Shown piece by piece: positions 47,047 to 55,657 of a stretch of DNA of 64,000 nucleotides (its first letter is position 1; each line of letters starts with the position of its first letter). The notes under the pieces are model-generated. The model made no database searches and had not been told where the DNA came from. It saw nothing but the letters and a program-made list of their open reading frames with translations. The translations under genes were made by a program, and so were the position numbers. Source of the DNA: an uncultured Nocardioides sp. (GTDB taxonomy: Bacteria; Actinomycetota; Actinomycetes; Propionibacteriales; Nocardioidaceae); contig NZ_CANLDB010000006.1 in NCBI RefSeq assembly GCF_947489365.1, positions 186,001 through 250,000 of the forward strand, in the 5' to 3' direction.

Positions 47047-48222
47047 TCAGCTGGTGCAGGTGCCGGTGTCGACCGGAGAGCCGTTGCTGACGCCGGTGGC
47101 GGCGGAGGCCGCGACCTGGTCGGCGGTCAGCGCGTAGCCGGTGTCGGCGTCGTTGACCGACGCCGCGAAGACCATGCCGAGCACGTTGCCGGTCGAGGAC
47201 ACGATGGGGCCGCCCGAGTTGCCGGGGCGGACCAGCGCGCGCAGCGAGAAGACGTCGCGGATGACGGTCCCCTCGCCGTAGATGTCGGGCGAGCGCAGCG
47301 ACTGCTGGGCGCGGACGCGGCCCGGCTGGACGTCGTACGGGCCGTCCTCGGGGTAGCCGAGCACGGCGACGCCCTGGCCGCGGCGTCCCTCGGTGCTGAA
47401 CTCCAGCGTCGGCCGGTCCTGGTCGTCGAGGGCGAGGACGGCGATGTCGAGGCCGGGGTCGTAGAGGACGACGTCCGCGGCGACCGTCGTGTCGCCGACC
47501 TCCACCTCGGGGTCGTCGACGCCGGCGACGACGTGGGCGTTGGTCATGAGCCGGTCGTCGGCGTACAGGAAGCCGCTGCCCTCCACGCCGCGCCCGCAGT
47601 CGTTCTGGCCGCGGACCTTCAGCACGCTCTCGGCGGCGTCCACGACGTCGGGGTCGGTGAGCAGGCGGCGCGGACCGGGGCCGACCTCACGGATCTGCTC
47701 GTCGGCGAACGGCTCGAGGTAGCGCGGGAAGAACGTCGTCCCGACGACGCCGTTGAAGGCCTGGAGCGCCTGGCCGGCCTGGCTCGGCAGCACGCGGTCG
47801 ACCTCCGAGAGGATGGTCGAGTCGCGCACCAGCGGGGTGACCGCGCCGATGCGGCTGCCGGTCACCGCGAGGCCGAGGGCCCAGGCGACGACCAGGACCG
47901 CGGCGGCGGAGAGGACCGCACCGCCGACGGCGTCCAGTGCCCGGGCGGGCTGCCAGGTGACGCGGTCGCGGAGGCGGGCGCCGGTGTACTGCATCGACGC
48001 CTGGCCCAGCGTCGCGCCGAGGATGACGATGAACAGGGCGCCGAGCGAGACCCAGAGCGAGGGGTCGGCGTCGCCGAGCGCGATCGGGGCCAGCACGATC
48101 CCGAGCAGGCCACCGAGCAGCAGGCCCACCGTGGCGAAGGCGCCGGTGATGAAGCCCTGCCAGTAGCCGGAGAGCGCGTAGGCGCCGAGGAGGACGACGA
48201 GCAACCAGTCCAGCAGGTTCAC
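47047..48222 (-). CDS. marP: Periplasmic serine protease MarP with CvpA-type membrane domain
   Basis: The 391-residue protein has four membrane helices in the first 150 residues (CvpA/colicin V-like) and an extracytoplasmic chymotrypsin-like protease: His230 (MTNAHVVAG), Asp259 (DPGLDIAVLAL), Ser336 (RPGNSGGPIV). Cys209 and Cys389 correspond to the disulfide of Mycobacterium tuberculosis MarP (Rv3671c), which controls its activity. MarP protects against acid and oxidative stress by acting on a peptidoglycan hydrolase. GTG 48222 has GGAGGAGG upstream and overlaps the nudix gene stop. Confidence 0.96.
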   Translation of the reverse strand: MNLLDWLLVVLLGAYALSGYWQGFITGAFATVGLLLGGLLGIVLAPIALGDADPSLWVSLGALFIVILGATLGQASMQYTGARLRDRVTWQPARALDAVGGAVLSAAAVLVVAWALGLAVTGSRIGAVTPLVRDSTILSEVDRVLPSQAGQALQAFNGVVGTTFFPRYLEPFADEQIREVGPGPRRLLTDPDVVDAAESVLKVRGQNDCGRGVEGSGFLYADDRLMTNAHVVAGVDDPEVEVGDTTVAADVVLYDPGLDIAVLALDDQDRPTLEFSTEGRRGQGVAVLGYPEDGPYDVQPGRVRAQQSLRSPDIYGEGTVIRDVFSLRALVRPGNSGGPIVSSTGNVLGMVFAASVNDADTGYALTADQVAASAATGVSNGSPVDTGTCTS

Positions 48223-49013
48223 CGTGCCTCCTCCGCCGGGCTCGCGCCGATCGTGCCAGACCGGACCGACGGTCCCGGCTCACCCCCCGTCGGCCTGTCG
48301 TCGGCGGGCGAGGCGGGGGCCTCGTGGCCGAGCTCGCGCAGCGCCCGCGGGCTGAGCCGGACGCGCTCGCCGTCGGGGACCATGTGGTCGGGGAGGTCCT
48401 CGACGACCGAGTCGTCCCAGGGCCGGGTCCAGCCGACGTGCTCGAAGGTCTTGGCCAGGATCCCGCCGGTGAAGCCCCACAGGACGACGTCGCGGTCGGG
48501 GCCGATGTGGAACGCCGGGCCCTGGAACCCGCTCGGGTGACGCACCGTGTAGCGGGTCGCGGGGTCGAGGAGGTGCGCCAGCGACTCCCGGTGGATCGCG
48601 TGGACCTCGGCGGGGCTGCGGACCTCCAGCGGCCCGGGGGTGTGCCAGTAGGCCAGCACGGGGGTGACGGCGGCGTTCGACGGCGGCATCCACAGCTCGG
48701 GCAGGCGGCCGAAGACCTCGACGCCGTCGGGCTGGAGCCCGATCTCCTCCCACGCCTCGCGGAGGGCCGCCTCCTCGACGGTCTCCCCCGGCTCGAGGGC
48801 GCCGCCGGCGAAGGAGACCTGCCCGGGGTGGGAGCGCATGCCGTGGGCGCGCTCGGTGAGGACCACCTCGGGGCCGTCGTCGCCGTCCGCGAACAGGACG
48901 AGGACCGCGCAGGGCCGCGCGTTCTCGCCGGGCGGGACGGTGAAGCGGGTGAGCTGCTCGGCGGTCATCGTGCGGGCGCCGTCCTCGATCGGGCGGAGCC
49001 AGTCCGGGATCAC
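48219..49013 (-). CDS. NUDIX CoA pyrophosphatase-like hydrolase
   Basis: The 264-residue protein carries a complete Nudix box (71-93, G-x5-E77-x7-R85-E86-x2-E89-E90-x-G) and the CoA-pyrophosphatase signature just before it (VVLTERAHGMRSHPGQVSFA), with Ala in place of the usual Pro in FPGG. Such enzymes clear CoA derivatives. Both ends overlap neighbours by 4 bases within the nth-tlpA-nudix-marP operon. Corresponds in position to Rv3672c. Confidence 0.92.
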   Translation of the reverse strand: MIPDWLRPIEDGARTMTAEQLTRFTVPPGENARPCAVLVLFADGDDGPEVVLTERAHGMRSHPGQVSFAGGALEPGETVEEAALREAWEEIGLQPDGVEVFGRLPELWMPPSNAAVTPVLAYWHTPGPLEVRSPAEVHAIHRESLAHLLDPATRYTVRHPSGFQGPAFHIGPDRDVVLWGFTGGILAKTFEHVGWTRPWDDSVVEDLPDHMVPDGERVRLSPRALRELGHEAPASPADDRPTGGEPGPSVRSGTIGASPAEEAR

Positions 49014-49648
49014 AGGCTGGTCCCGAGGTGCTCGTCGACCAGGTCCTTGAGCTCGTCCGGCGAGTCGATGATGACGAACTCCCGGTGCGCCACCCGGCCC
49101 TCGGCGTCGACGAACATGAGGAAGGGGATGCCGGCCAGCCGCGGGAACGGTTCCTGGCCGTCGACCGCCCCACCCGGGTCGGCGAGCTGCGGGTACGTCG
49201 CGCCGGTCTCGCCGAGGAAGCTCATCGCGTCGTCCACCTGCGGGTCCTGGTAGTCGATGCCGAGCACGGACACCTCGTCCCCGTAGCGCTGGTGGAACTT
49301 CTCGAGCTCGGGCATCTCGTCCCGACAGGGCTTGCACCACTGGGCCCAGACGCTGATCACCAGCGGGCCGCGCAGCTCGGACAGGTCGACCGAGGGGCCG
49401 CCCCCGAGGCACTCCAGGGTGAGCTCGGGCAGCTCCCCGTCGCCGTCGTCGGTCCTCGGACAGTCCTCGATGCCGGCGGCCTGCTTGGCCTCGCGCAGCG
49501 CCGGGGTGTCGACGTCCACGTCCGGAGGGCCCATCGCGGGGATGGACCAGTTGCTGCCACCGTCCTCGCCGGAGCAGGCGACGAGGCCCGCCCCGACGAC
49601 GGCGAGGACGGCGACGAGGACGGCGACCCGGCGTACGGTCCGGCTCAC
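49010..49648 (-). CDS. TlpA-like thioredoxin lipoprotein
   Basis: The 212-residue protein has a signal sequence with lipobox ending AGLVAC (Cys25) and a thioredoxin fold with WCKPC (104-108). It is a membrane-bound thiol-disulfide oxidoreductase outside the cytoplasm, likely for disulfide or cytochrome maturation. An insertion at about 60-82 carries two more cysteines (Cys63, Cys80). It overlaps nth and the nudix gene by 4 bases. Corresponds in position to Rv3673c. Its neighbour MarP has a regulatory disulfide, so it is a candidate partner. Confidence 0.92.
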   Translation of the reverse strand: MSRTVRRVAVLVAVLAVVGAGLVACSGEDGGSNWSIPAMGPPDVDVDTPALREAKQAAGIEDCPRTDDGDGELPELTLECLGGGPSVDLSELRGPLVISVWAQWCKPCRDEMPELEKFHQRYGDEVSVLGIDYQDPQVDDAMSFLGETGATYPQLADPGGAVDGQEPFPRLAGIPFLMFVDAEGRVAHREFVIIDSPDELKDLVDEHLGTSL

Positions 49649-50337
49649 GCGGGGCCCTGGGTCTTCACGAGCTTCTGGGCGGTCTCGGCGTCGGTCGGTC
49701 CCTCGCCGTACGACGGGCACCAGCGGGCGAGCGGGCAGGCGCCGCAGGCGGGCTTCTTCGCGTGGCAGCGGCGGCGGCCGTGCCAGATGACCTGGTGGTC
49801 GAGCTTCACCCAGTCCTTCTTCGGGAACAGCGCGCCGACCTCGTGCTCGACCTTGACCGGGTCGGTCTCGGTGGTCCAGCCGAAGCGGCGGGCGAGGCGC
49901 CCAAAGTGGGTGTCGACGGTGATCCCGGGGATCCCGAAGGCGTCGCCGAGGACGACGTTCGCGGTCTTGCGGCCGACGCCGGGGAGCTTGACCAGGTCCT
50001 CCATGCGCGGCGGGACCTCGCCGCCGTGGTGCTCGACGAGCTGCGCCGACAGCTTGAGCATCGACTCGGTCTTGGCGCGGAAGAACCCCAGCGGGCCGAG
50101 GATGCCCTCGAGCTTCTCGCGGTCCGCGGCCGCCATCGCCTCGGCGTCCGGGTAGGTCCCGAAGAGCACCGGCCGGACGGCGTTGACCCGCCGGTCGGTG
50201 GTCTGCGCGGAGAGCACGGTGACGCAGAGCAGCTCGAAGGGGTTCGCGAAGTCGAGCTCGCAGTGCGCGTCGGGGTAGGTCTCCGCGAGGACCCGGTTCA
50301 TCTTCCGGGCCCGGCGGACCAAGGAGGTGTCGGGCAC
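49645..50337 (-). CDS. nth: Endonuclease III
   Basis: The 230-residue bifunctional DNA glycosylase/AP lyase removes oxidised pyrimidines. The helix-hairpin-helix [12 protein letters not shown] carries catalytic Lys124; Asp142 lies in ITVDTHFGR. The C-terminal [4Fe-4S] cluster ligands are Cys191, Cys198, Cys201, Cys207 (C-x6-C-x2-C-x5-C). GTG 50337 gives a standard length; a longer start at 50391 is possible. It heads the coupled nth-tlpA-nudix-marP operon. Confidence 0.96.
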   Translation of the reverse strand: MPDTSLVRRARKMNRVLAETYPDAHCELDFANPFELLCVTVLSAQTTDRRVNAVRPVLFGTYPDAEAMAAADREKLEGILGPLGFFRAKTESMLKLSAQLVEHHGGEVPPRMEDLVKLPGVGRKTANVVLGDAFGIPGITVDTHFGRLARRFGWTTETDPVKVEHEVGALFPKKDWVKLDHQVIWHGRRRCHAKKPACGACPLARWCPSYGEGPTDAETAQKLVKTQGPA

Positions 50338-50368
50338 GGCCCCAGGGTACGGAGTGCGCCGAGGGGCC

Positions 50369-51883
50369 TCAGTCCACGACCCGCGAGCCACGCCGCAGCC
50401 ACCACCGGGCGGCGCCGCGGACGTCGGGGCGCTCGTGGGACAGCCAGTCGGCGAGGACGGGGTGGCCGGTCATGCCGGCGCAGTAGATCGCCGCCGCGGG
50501 GAAGCCGGGCTGCGACGTCTCCGCCGCGAGCACCTCGGTGGGCACCGGGTGGCCCGCCGACCCCGCGATGCGCAGACCGGCGGAGCGCAGGTCCTCCTCG
50601 CCACCCGGGGCGATCCAGCGGTCGACCTGGGGCAGGACGGTGCCCGGCAGCATGCCCGGCAGCCGGCGCAGGATCCGCGCGCGCAGGACGCCGTCCTCCT
50701 CCGACTCGGCCATCGCGGCCAGCTCGCGACCGACCTCGTGGGCGAGGTCGGGCAGCCCGCCGAGGAGCATGTACGACGTCACCGCGTGCGTCTCCCGGGG
50801 ACTCACCGCGGAGTCGAACAGCAGTCGGGCGAGCATCGGGTCCGCCGCCGGTAGGCCGATCCGCGCGGCCACGGCCTCCGCCCGGCCCCGGCAGTGCAGC
50901 CAGTGCGCGTTGGTGCGGCTGCGGCTCCAGTCGCGGACGACCGGCTTCGGCGCGAGGGTCCGCGTCAGGTGGACGTCGACGGCCCGCCAGGCCCCCGCCG
51001 GGACGAGCCGCAGGAGGTGGCTGAGCCACTCCCAGCGCGTCGACTGCGGGGTGGACGCGTCGAAGCGGCGGGCGAGCTCGGGCAGGAGCGACGTCCAGAA
51101 GTCGGGCTCGCTCGTGACCGCGGCGGACGCCTCGACCCCCAGCGCGCCGGCCACGACCAGGCGGTCACGGTCGGACTCGAGCAGCTCCAGGAACCACGCG
51201 ATCGCCTCCGGCGTGTGGCGCTCGCCGACGGCGCTCACGAGGTCGGCGATGGCCTGCACGTCCGGGTCGGCCACCCACGCCCGGGCGCGGTCGATCACCA
51301 GGCCGCCGTACCCGCCGCAGCGCAGCAGTGCCAGCGCCTCGTAGCGGGCGACGTACCCCAGGCCGGCGGAGCGCGACAGCTCCCCGATGAGCCGCACGAC
51401 GAGCGACGAGGCCATCGAGAAGGGCAGGCTGATGCCTCCGTGCACGGCCATGAGGCGCGCCCACCGCAGCCACTCGCCGGCCCGGGTGGGGATGCCGTCG
51501 TCCAGCAGACGCTCGGTGAGGGCCGACAGCACCGCCGGGTCCGGCGGGGGCCCGGGCGTGGCGCGCTCCTTCGGGCTCACCGTGGGGAAGGTGCGGCACA
51601 GCACCTCGACGGGGGCGAGCAGCTGGCCCTCCCGCAGGCCCAACGCGCGCTCGCAGGCCAGGACCACGTCCGCGTCGCGCAGCGTCCCGGCCTCCAGCCG
51701 CTGGACCCGCGCGGTCGGGTACTCGGTCGCCCGGGCCATGTCGTCGATCCGCCGCAGCGCGGTCCCGCCGTACAGGCGCCGAGCGGTGCGCATCAGCCAG
51801 CCCATCCGGGCGGCGACGTCCGGCAGGGCCCCGTTGAGAGGACTCTCGTCCTCGTGCTGGTTGGCGCTGCGACCGGCCGCCAT
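50369..51883 (-). CDS. XRE-type HTH protein with long helical-repeat domain
   Basis: The 504-residue protein has a helix-turn-helix domain at about 28-88 ([34 protein letters not shown]) and then about 380 residues of helices resembling HEAT/ARM-like repeats ([31 protein letters not shown]-like segments). No ligand-binding or catalytic motif is evident. ATG 51883 has GGGAGG upstream. It is divergent from crp, so it may control crp or itself. I do not recognise a characterised homologue. Confidence 0.75.
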   Translation of the reverse strand: MAAGRSANQHEDESPLNGALPDVAARMGWLMRTARRLYGGTALRRIDDMARATEYPTARVQRLEAGTLRDADVVLACERALGLREGQLLAPVEVLCRTFPTVSPKERATPGPPPDPAVLSALTERLLDDGIPTRAGEWLRWARLMAVHGGISLPFSMASSLVVRLIGELSRSAGLGYVARYEALALLRCGGYGGLVIDRARAWVADPDVQAIADLVSAVGERHTPEAIAWFLELLESDRDRLVVAGALGVEASAAVTSEPDFWTSLLPELARRFDASTPQSTRWEWLSHLLRLVPAGAWRAVDVHLTRTLAPKPVVRDWSRSRTNAHWLHCRGRAEAVAARIGLPAADPMLARLLFDSAVSPRETHAVTSYMLLGGLPDLAHEVGRELAAMAESEEDGVLRARILRRLPGMLPGTVLPQVDRWIAPGGEEDLRSAGLRIAGSAGHPVPTEVLAAETSQPGFPAAAIYCAGMTGHPVLADWLSHERPDVRGAARWWLRRGSRVVD

Positions 51884-52072
51884 GCGTCACCTCCCCCGAC
51901 GACACCGGCCCCATACCGGTGTCTCGTGCACGCGACACCGATGATGCGCCACCCAGGTGCGCCCCGCCAGCCCCGCCGGGCGTTCGCCGGACCCGGCGGG
52001 CGCTGGATAGGATCATGAGAAGAGTCATACCGACGGTCGGTCCGATCACCGGGCCGCGTGAGTGGAGGCAGC

Positions 52073-52750
52073 GTGAACCACGACGTACTTCGTCAGGCGC
52101 CGCTGTTCAGCGCCCTGGACGACGAGGCGGCCACCGCGCTGCTCGGCAACCTCGCGGAGAGCACGCTGTCCCGCGGCGAGGCGCTCTTCCACGAGGGTGA
52201 CGTCGGCGACAAGCTGTACGTCGTCCTGGACGGCAAGGTGAAGCTCGGCCGCACCTCCTCCGACGGTCGCGAGAACCTGCTGGCGGTCCTCGGGCCCGGC
52301 CAGATGTTCGGCGAGCTGTCGCTCTTCGACCCCGGCCCGCGCTCGGCCACGGTCACCGCGGTCACGGACGCGCGCTTCGCGTCGCTGTCCCACGAGGACC
52401 TGCTGCGCTGGCTCGAGGGTCGCCCGATGGTCGCCCGCGGCCTGCTCTCGCAGCTCGCCGCCCGCCTGCGCAAGGCGAACGACGTCGTCGCCGACCTCGT
52501 CTTCTCCGACGTGCCCGGCCGTGTCGCCAAGGCGCTGCTGGACCTCGCCGACCGCTTCGGCCGCACCGCCGACGACGGCGTCCACGTGCACCACGACCTC
52601 ACGCAGGAGGAGCTCGCCCAGCTGGTCGGCGCCTCCCGCGAGACCGTCAACAAGGCGCTCGCCGATTTCGCCTCGCGCGGCTGGCTCCGCCTGGAGCCCC
52701 GCTCCGTGGTGATCATGGACATCGAGCGGCTGGGGCGTCGGTCGAGGTAG
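52073..52750 (+). CDS. crp: Crp/Fnr family cAMP receptor protein
   Basis: The 225-residue regulator has a cyclic-nucleotide domain with Glu81 in FGELSLFDPG and Arg90-Ser91 in PRSATV, the residues that bind cAMP, and a C-terminal winged helix (LTQEELAQLVGASRETVNKA) like mycobacterial Crp (Rv3676) and corynebacterial GlxR. These bind TGTGA-N6-TCACA sites; similar sites in this window are at 13938, 13999, 23996 and 39252. GTG 52073 has GGAGG upstream; a TAGGAT -10 box lies at 52008-52013, giving a leader of about 50 bases. Confidence 0.95.
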   Translation: MNHDVLRQAPLFSALDDEAATALLGNLAESTLSRGEALFHEGDVGDKLYVVLDGKVKLGRTSSDGRENLLAVLGPGQMFGELSLFDPGPRSATVTAVTDARFASLSHEDLLRWLEGRPMVARGLLSQLAARLRKANDVVADLVFSDVPGRVAKALLDLADRFGRTADDGVHVHHDLTQEELAQLVGASRETVNKALADFASRGWLRLEPRSVVIMDIERLGRRSR

Positions 52751-52756
52751 GTCCGC

Positions 52757-53191
52757 TCAGCGACGGGCGACCGGCATCCCCCACGCGAGCGCCGGGACGG
52801 CGACCGCAGCGACGAGCACGTGCATCACCATCAGCGCGCCCACGCCGAGGGCATCGGCGCCGGGTTCGCCGCTGACGAGCAGGAGCGCGTCGGGCACGAG
52901 GCTGACGGTGACGACGGTCGGGACGAGCCAGGTCAGGACCGCACGCGGGTCCCGCGCCCGCCGGCGTACGACGGCCCACCCGACGGCGCCCGCGAGGACG
53001 CCGACCGCGGTGGCGACGACGTAACCCGGCGCCTGCAGGGGCGCGAAGTCGGGCGAGGCGCCGAGCGCGGCCGCCGCGAGGGCGACGAGGGTGGTGACGA
53101 CGGCGCCGGCCGCGACGGCGGCGGCGATGCCGGCGACGACGCGGCCGGTCGTCGTGGTGGTCGGGGTGCTGGTCTGCTGGAGAGTGGTCAT
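52757..53191 (-). CDS. DUF6069 family membrane protein
   Basis: The 144-residue protein has four hydrophobic helices and the layout of the DUF6069 family (QAPGYVVATAVGVLAGAVGW, MVMHVLVAAVAVPALAW). Function is unknown. ATG 53191 is preferred over an upstream GTG because the Thr-rich leader (QQTSTPTTTTTG) follows at once. It is convergent with crp, with 6 bases between stops. Confidence 0.75.
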   Translation of the reverse strand: MTTLQQTSTPTTTTTGRVVAGIAAAVAAGAVVTTLVALAAAALGASPDFAPLQAPGYVVATAVGVLAGAVGWAVVRRRARDPRAVLTWLVPTVVTVSLVPDALLLVSGEPGADALGVGALMVMHVLVAAVAVPALAWGMPVARR

Positions 53192-53289
53192 GCCGACCAG
53201 CCTGGTCACCGTGGACGGCGGGCGCGTCCGACGCGGGGCGGTCCCGGCCTACGCAGATTCGCGTATGAGGGACTGCCCTGTCCGACTCC

Positions 53290-54102
53290 TCAGCGACCCT
53301 CAGCCAGGTACGCCAGCTGCGCCCGCACGGACAGCTCGGCGGGCACCCACAGCGAGCGGTCGACGTCGGCGTACACGACCTCGACGACGCGGCGCGGGAG
53401 CCCGTCGTCGTCGGAGTCGGCCGGCTCCCCCAGCTCGCGCAGCGCGGCCTCGACCTGGCCGAGGCGGTCGCGGCGGTGGGCGGCGTAGAAGTCGAGGACG
53501 CCGGCGGCGTCGTCGAGCACGGGACCGTGGGCGGGCCAGACGACGTCGACCTCGTCCTCGGCCAGGGCGCGCATCCTCGCGATCGAGTCGAGGTAGGGGC
53601 CGAGCACGCCGTCGGGGTGCGCCACCACGGTCGTGCCGCGACCCAGCACCATGTCGCCGCTCAGCAGCGCCCGGTCCGCGGGGACGACGAAGGAGACCGA
53701 GTCCGCGGTGTGGCCCGGGGTGGTGACGACGCGCAGGGCGAGGCCGTCGACCTCGATCTCCTCGCCGTCGCGCAGCGGGTCGCCGCCGTGGCACCAGTCG
53801 GGGTCGAGGGCGCGGACGGTGCAGTGCTTGCGGTCCGCGAAGGTGGCGGCCACCTCGGAGTGGTCGAGGTGGTGGTGGGTGAGCAGCACGAGGGCGACGT
53901 CGTCCAGGGACTCGGTCAGCCTCTCGAGGTGGCCGTCCTCGAGCGGGCCGGGGTCGATCACGACGCAGCGCTGGGCGCCGGGCTCGCGGAGCACCCAGGT
54001 GTTGGTGCCGTCCAGGGTCATCATCGAGGGGTTTGGGGCGAGCAGGCACTGCGCGCGCTCGCCGAAGGTCCCGCCGGCCCAGGGCTGCGCCTCGGCGCTC
54101 AC
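53290..54102 (-). CDS. Metallo-beta-lactamase fold hydrolase
   Basis: The 270-residue hydrolase has the metal site HHHLDH (76-81), TTPGHTADS and SGDMVLG with a later WPAHG histidine, as in glyoxalase II/LACTB2-like enzymes. LACTB2 relatives cleave RNA or thioesters; substrate here is unknown. Corresponds in position to Rv3677c. It is the last gene of the DUF4177-ridA-nudix-MBL group; its GTG overlaps the nudix stop by 4 bases. Confidence 0.93.
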   Translation of the reverse strand: MSAEAQPWAGGTFGERAQCLLAPNPSMMTLDGTNTWVLREPGAQRCVVIDPGPLEDGHLERLTESLDDVALVLLTHHHLDHSEVAATFADRKHCTVRALDPDWCHGGDPLRDGEEIEVDGLALRVVTTPGHTADSVSFVVPADRALLSGDMVLGRGTTVVAHPDGVLGPYLDSIARMRALAEDEVDVVWPAHGPVLDDAAGVLDFYAAHRRDRLGQVEAALRELGEPADSDDDGLPRRVVEVVYADVDRSLWVPAELSVRAQLAYLAEGR

Positions 54103-54971
54103 GCCTCCACCCCGCGGGCGGCGAGCAGGTCCTCGAAGCCCGGCGGTGAGGAGAGTCGCCACTCGCCGTCGACCTGCACGGCCTGGGGCATGAACATCTC
54201 GACGGTGCGGTCGCGGGAGCCGGCGAGGACGGCGTCCGGGCCGTCGTACGCGTCGGCGTCGAGGACGTTGAACCAGGTCGGCGGCATCATCCCGACCTCG
54301 CCCTCGTCGGCCATCCGCAGCGCCTCCGCGGTCGGCACCCACATCACCTCGGACGACTCGGTGGAGACGTCGCGGGTGCGCTGGCCGTCCGGCAGGCGGG
54401 CGGCGAAGAACCAGGTGCGGTAGCGCCGCGGCTCGAACTCGGGGGTGCACCAGGCCGACCACGTGCCGAGCAGGTCGGTGCGCATCACCAGGCCGCGGCG
54501 CCCGAACAGCTCGGTCAGCGACACCTCACGGCCCTCCAGGGCGACCCGGTCTGCCTCCCAGTCGTCGCCCGAGGTGTCGGCGACGACGGAGTCGTGGCCC
54601 TCGCCGGCCAGCAGGACGCCGGACTCCTCGAACGTCTCCCGCACCGCGGCGCACACCAGCGCCCGGGCGAGGGGCACCTCGACGCCGAGGTGGGTCGCCC
54701 ACTCCTGCGGCGACGGTCCGGCCCACCGCAGGTCGCCCTCGAAGTCGCGGGGGTCGACCCCGCCGCCGGGGAACACGCACATGCCGCCCGCGAACGCCAT
54801 CGACGTCTGGCGGCGCAGCAGGTAGACCTCCGAGCCGCCGGCAGCAGCAGGGCGCAGCAGGACGACGGTCGCCGCGTTGCGGGGCTCCGCCGGCGTCGCC
54901 TCGCCGGAGGCGAAGGCGGCGGCCTGCTCGACCAGCTTCTGCGGCAGCGGCGGGCGTCGACCCGTCGACAT
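54099..54971 (-). CDS. NUDIX hydrolase, NUDT7/19-like
   Basis: The 290-residue protein has the split Nudix motif of the NUDT7/19 type: GGMCVFPGGGVDPRDFEGD (62-80), an insertion of about 30 residues, then RETFEESGVLL (111-121). Animal relatives act on CoA and acyl-CoA. ATG 54971 overlaps the ridA stop by one base. The last segments resemble NUDT19 C-termini (PRRYRTWFFAARLP). Confidence 0.9.
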   Translation of the reverse strand: MSTGRRPPLPQKLVEQAAAFASGEATPAEPRNAATVVLLRPAAAGGSEVYLLRRQTSMAFAGGMCVFPGGGVDPRDFEGDLRWAGPSPQEWATHLGVEVPLARALVCAAVRETFEESGVLLAGEGHDSVVADTSGDDWEADRVALEGREVSLTELFGRRGLVMRTDLLGTWSAWCTPEFEPRRYRTWFFAARLPDGQRTRDVSTESSEVMWVPTAEALRMADEGEVGMMPPTWFNVLDADAYDGPDAVLAGSRDRTVEMFMPQAVQVDGEWRLSSPPGFEDLLAARGVEA

Positions 54972-55432
54972 CAGCCGACCTCGACGACCAGCTCGACCTC
55001 GACCGGCGCGTCCAGCGGCAGCACGGACACGCCGACCGCGGAGCGGGCGTGGACGCCGGCGTCGCCGAAGGCCTGCCCGAACAGCTCGGAGGCGCCGTTG
55101 GCGACCTGCGGCTGGCCGGTGAAGTCCGGCGTCGAGGCGACGAACACCACGACCTTGACCACCCGACGCACCTGGGTGAGGTCACCGATCACGGACTTCA
55201 CGGCGGCGATGGCGTTGAGCGCGCACTGCTGGGCGCAGCGCTGCGCCTCCTCGAGCCCGACCTGGGCTCCCACCTTGCCGGTGAGCAGCAGCTCGCCGTA
55301 CTGCATGGGCAGCTGGCCGGAGGTGAACACGTGGTCGCCGCTGCGGACCGCCGGCACGTACGACGCGACCGGCGCGGCCACCTCGGGGACGGCGAGGTCG
55401 AGCGCGGCCAGGCGCTCCTCGGGGGTCGTCAC
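54971..55432 (-). CDS. RidA family protein
   Basis: The 153-residue protein is of the RidA/YjgF superfamily; the signature pieces are YVPAVRSGDHVFTSGQLPM and VVVFVASTPDFTGQP. RidA proteins hydrolyse reactive enamine/imine intermediates. The canonical catalytic Arg (about 105 in E. coli) is not evident at the usual place, so this may be an Rid subfamily without deaminase activity. GTG 55432 is fixed by the overlap with DUF4177. Confidence 0.9.
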   Translation of the reverse strand: MTTPEERLAALDLAVPEVAAPVASYVPAVRSGDHVFTSGQLPMQYGELLLTGKVGAQVGLEEAQRCAQQCALNAIAAVKSVIGDLTQVRRVVKVVVFVASTPDFTGQPQVANGASELFGQAFGDAGVHARSAVGVSVLPLDAPVEVELVVEVG

Positions 55433-55587
55433 GACTGGACCGGGCGCTTGAAGTAGCCGACCAGGTTCTCCGGGTTCATGCCCGGGGCGACCTGCACGAG
55501 CTCCCACCCGTCGGCGCCGAAGTTGTCGAGGATCATCTTCGCGTTGTGCGTGAGGATCGGGGCGGTCAGGTACTCCCACTTGGTCAT
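55429..55587 (-). CDS. DUF4177 protein
   Basis: The 52-residue protein MTKWEYLTAP...VGYFKRPVQS is a complete DUF4177 domain, a small beta-strand/helix fold (ILTHNAKMILDNFGADGWEL). Function is unknown. It heads the coupled DUF4177-ridA-nudix-MBL group, as in mycobacteria (Rv3678A type). It is divergent from the histidine kinase gene, 70 bases away. Confidence 0.9.
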   Translation of the reverse strand: MTKWEYLTAPILTHNAKMILDNFGADGWELVQVAPGMNPENLVGYFKRPVQS

Positions 55588-55645
55588 GGCGGTCACTATG
55601 CCGCACGTCATCCCGGGGGTGGACGCCTCGCCCGCCGTCCCGCCC

Positions 55646-55651
55646 TACCGT
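55646..55651 (+). promoter_or_regulatory. -10 box of a probable leaderless promoter for the NarL-type kinase
   Basis: TACCGT is followed by six bases and GTG 55658. No ribosome site is visible, consistent with a transcript starting at the initiation codon. Confidence 0.45.
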
Positions 55652-55657
55652 GGTGCG

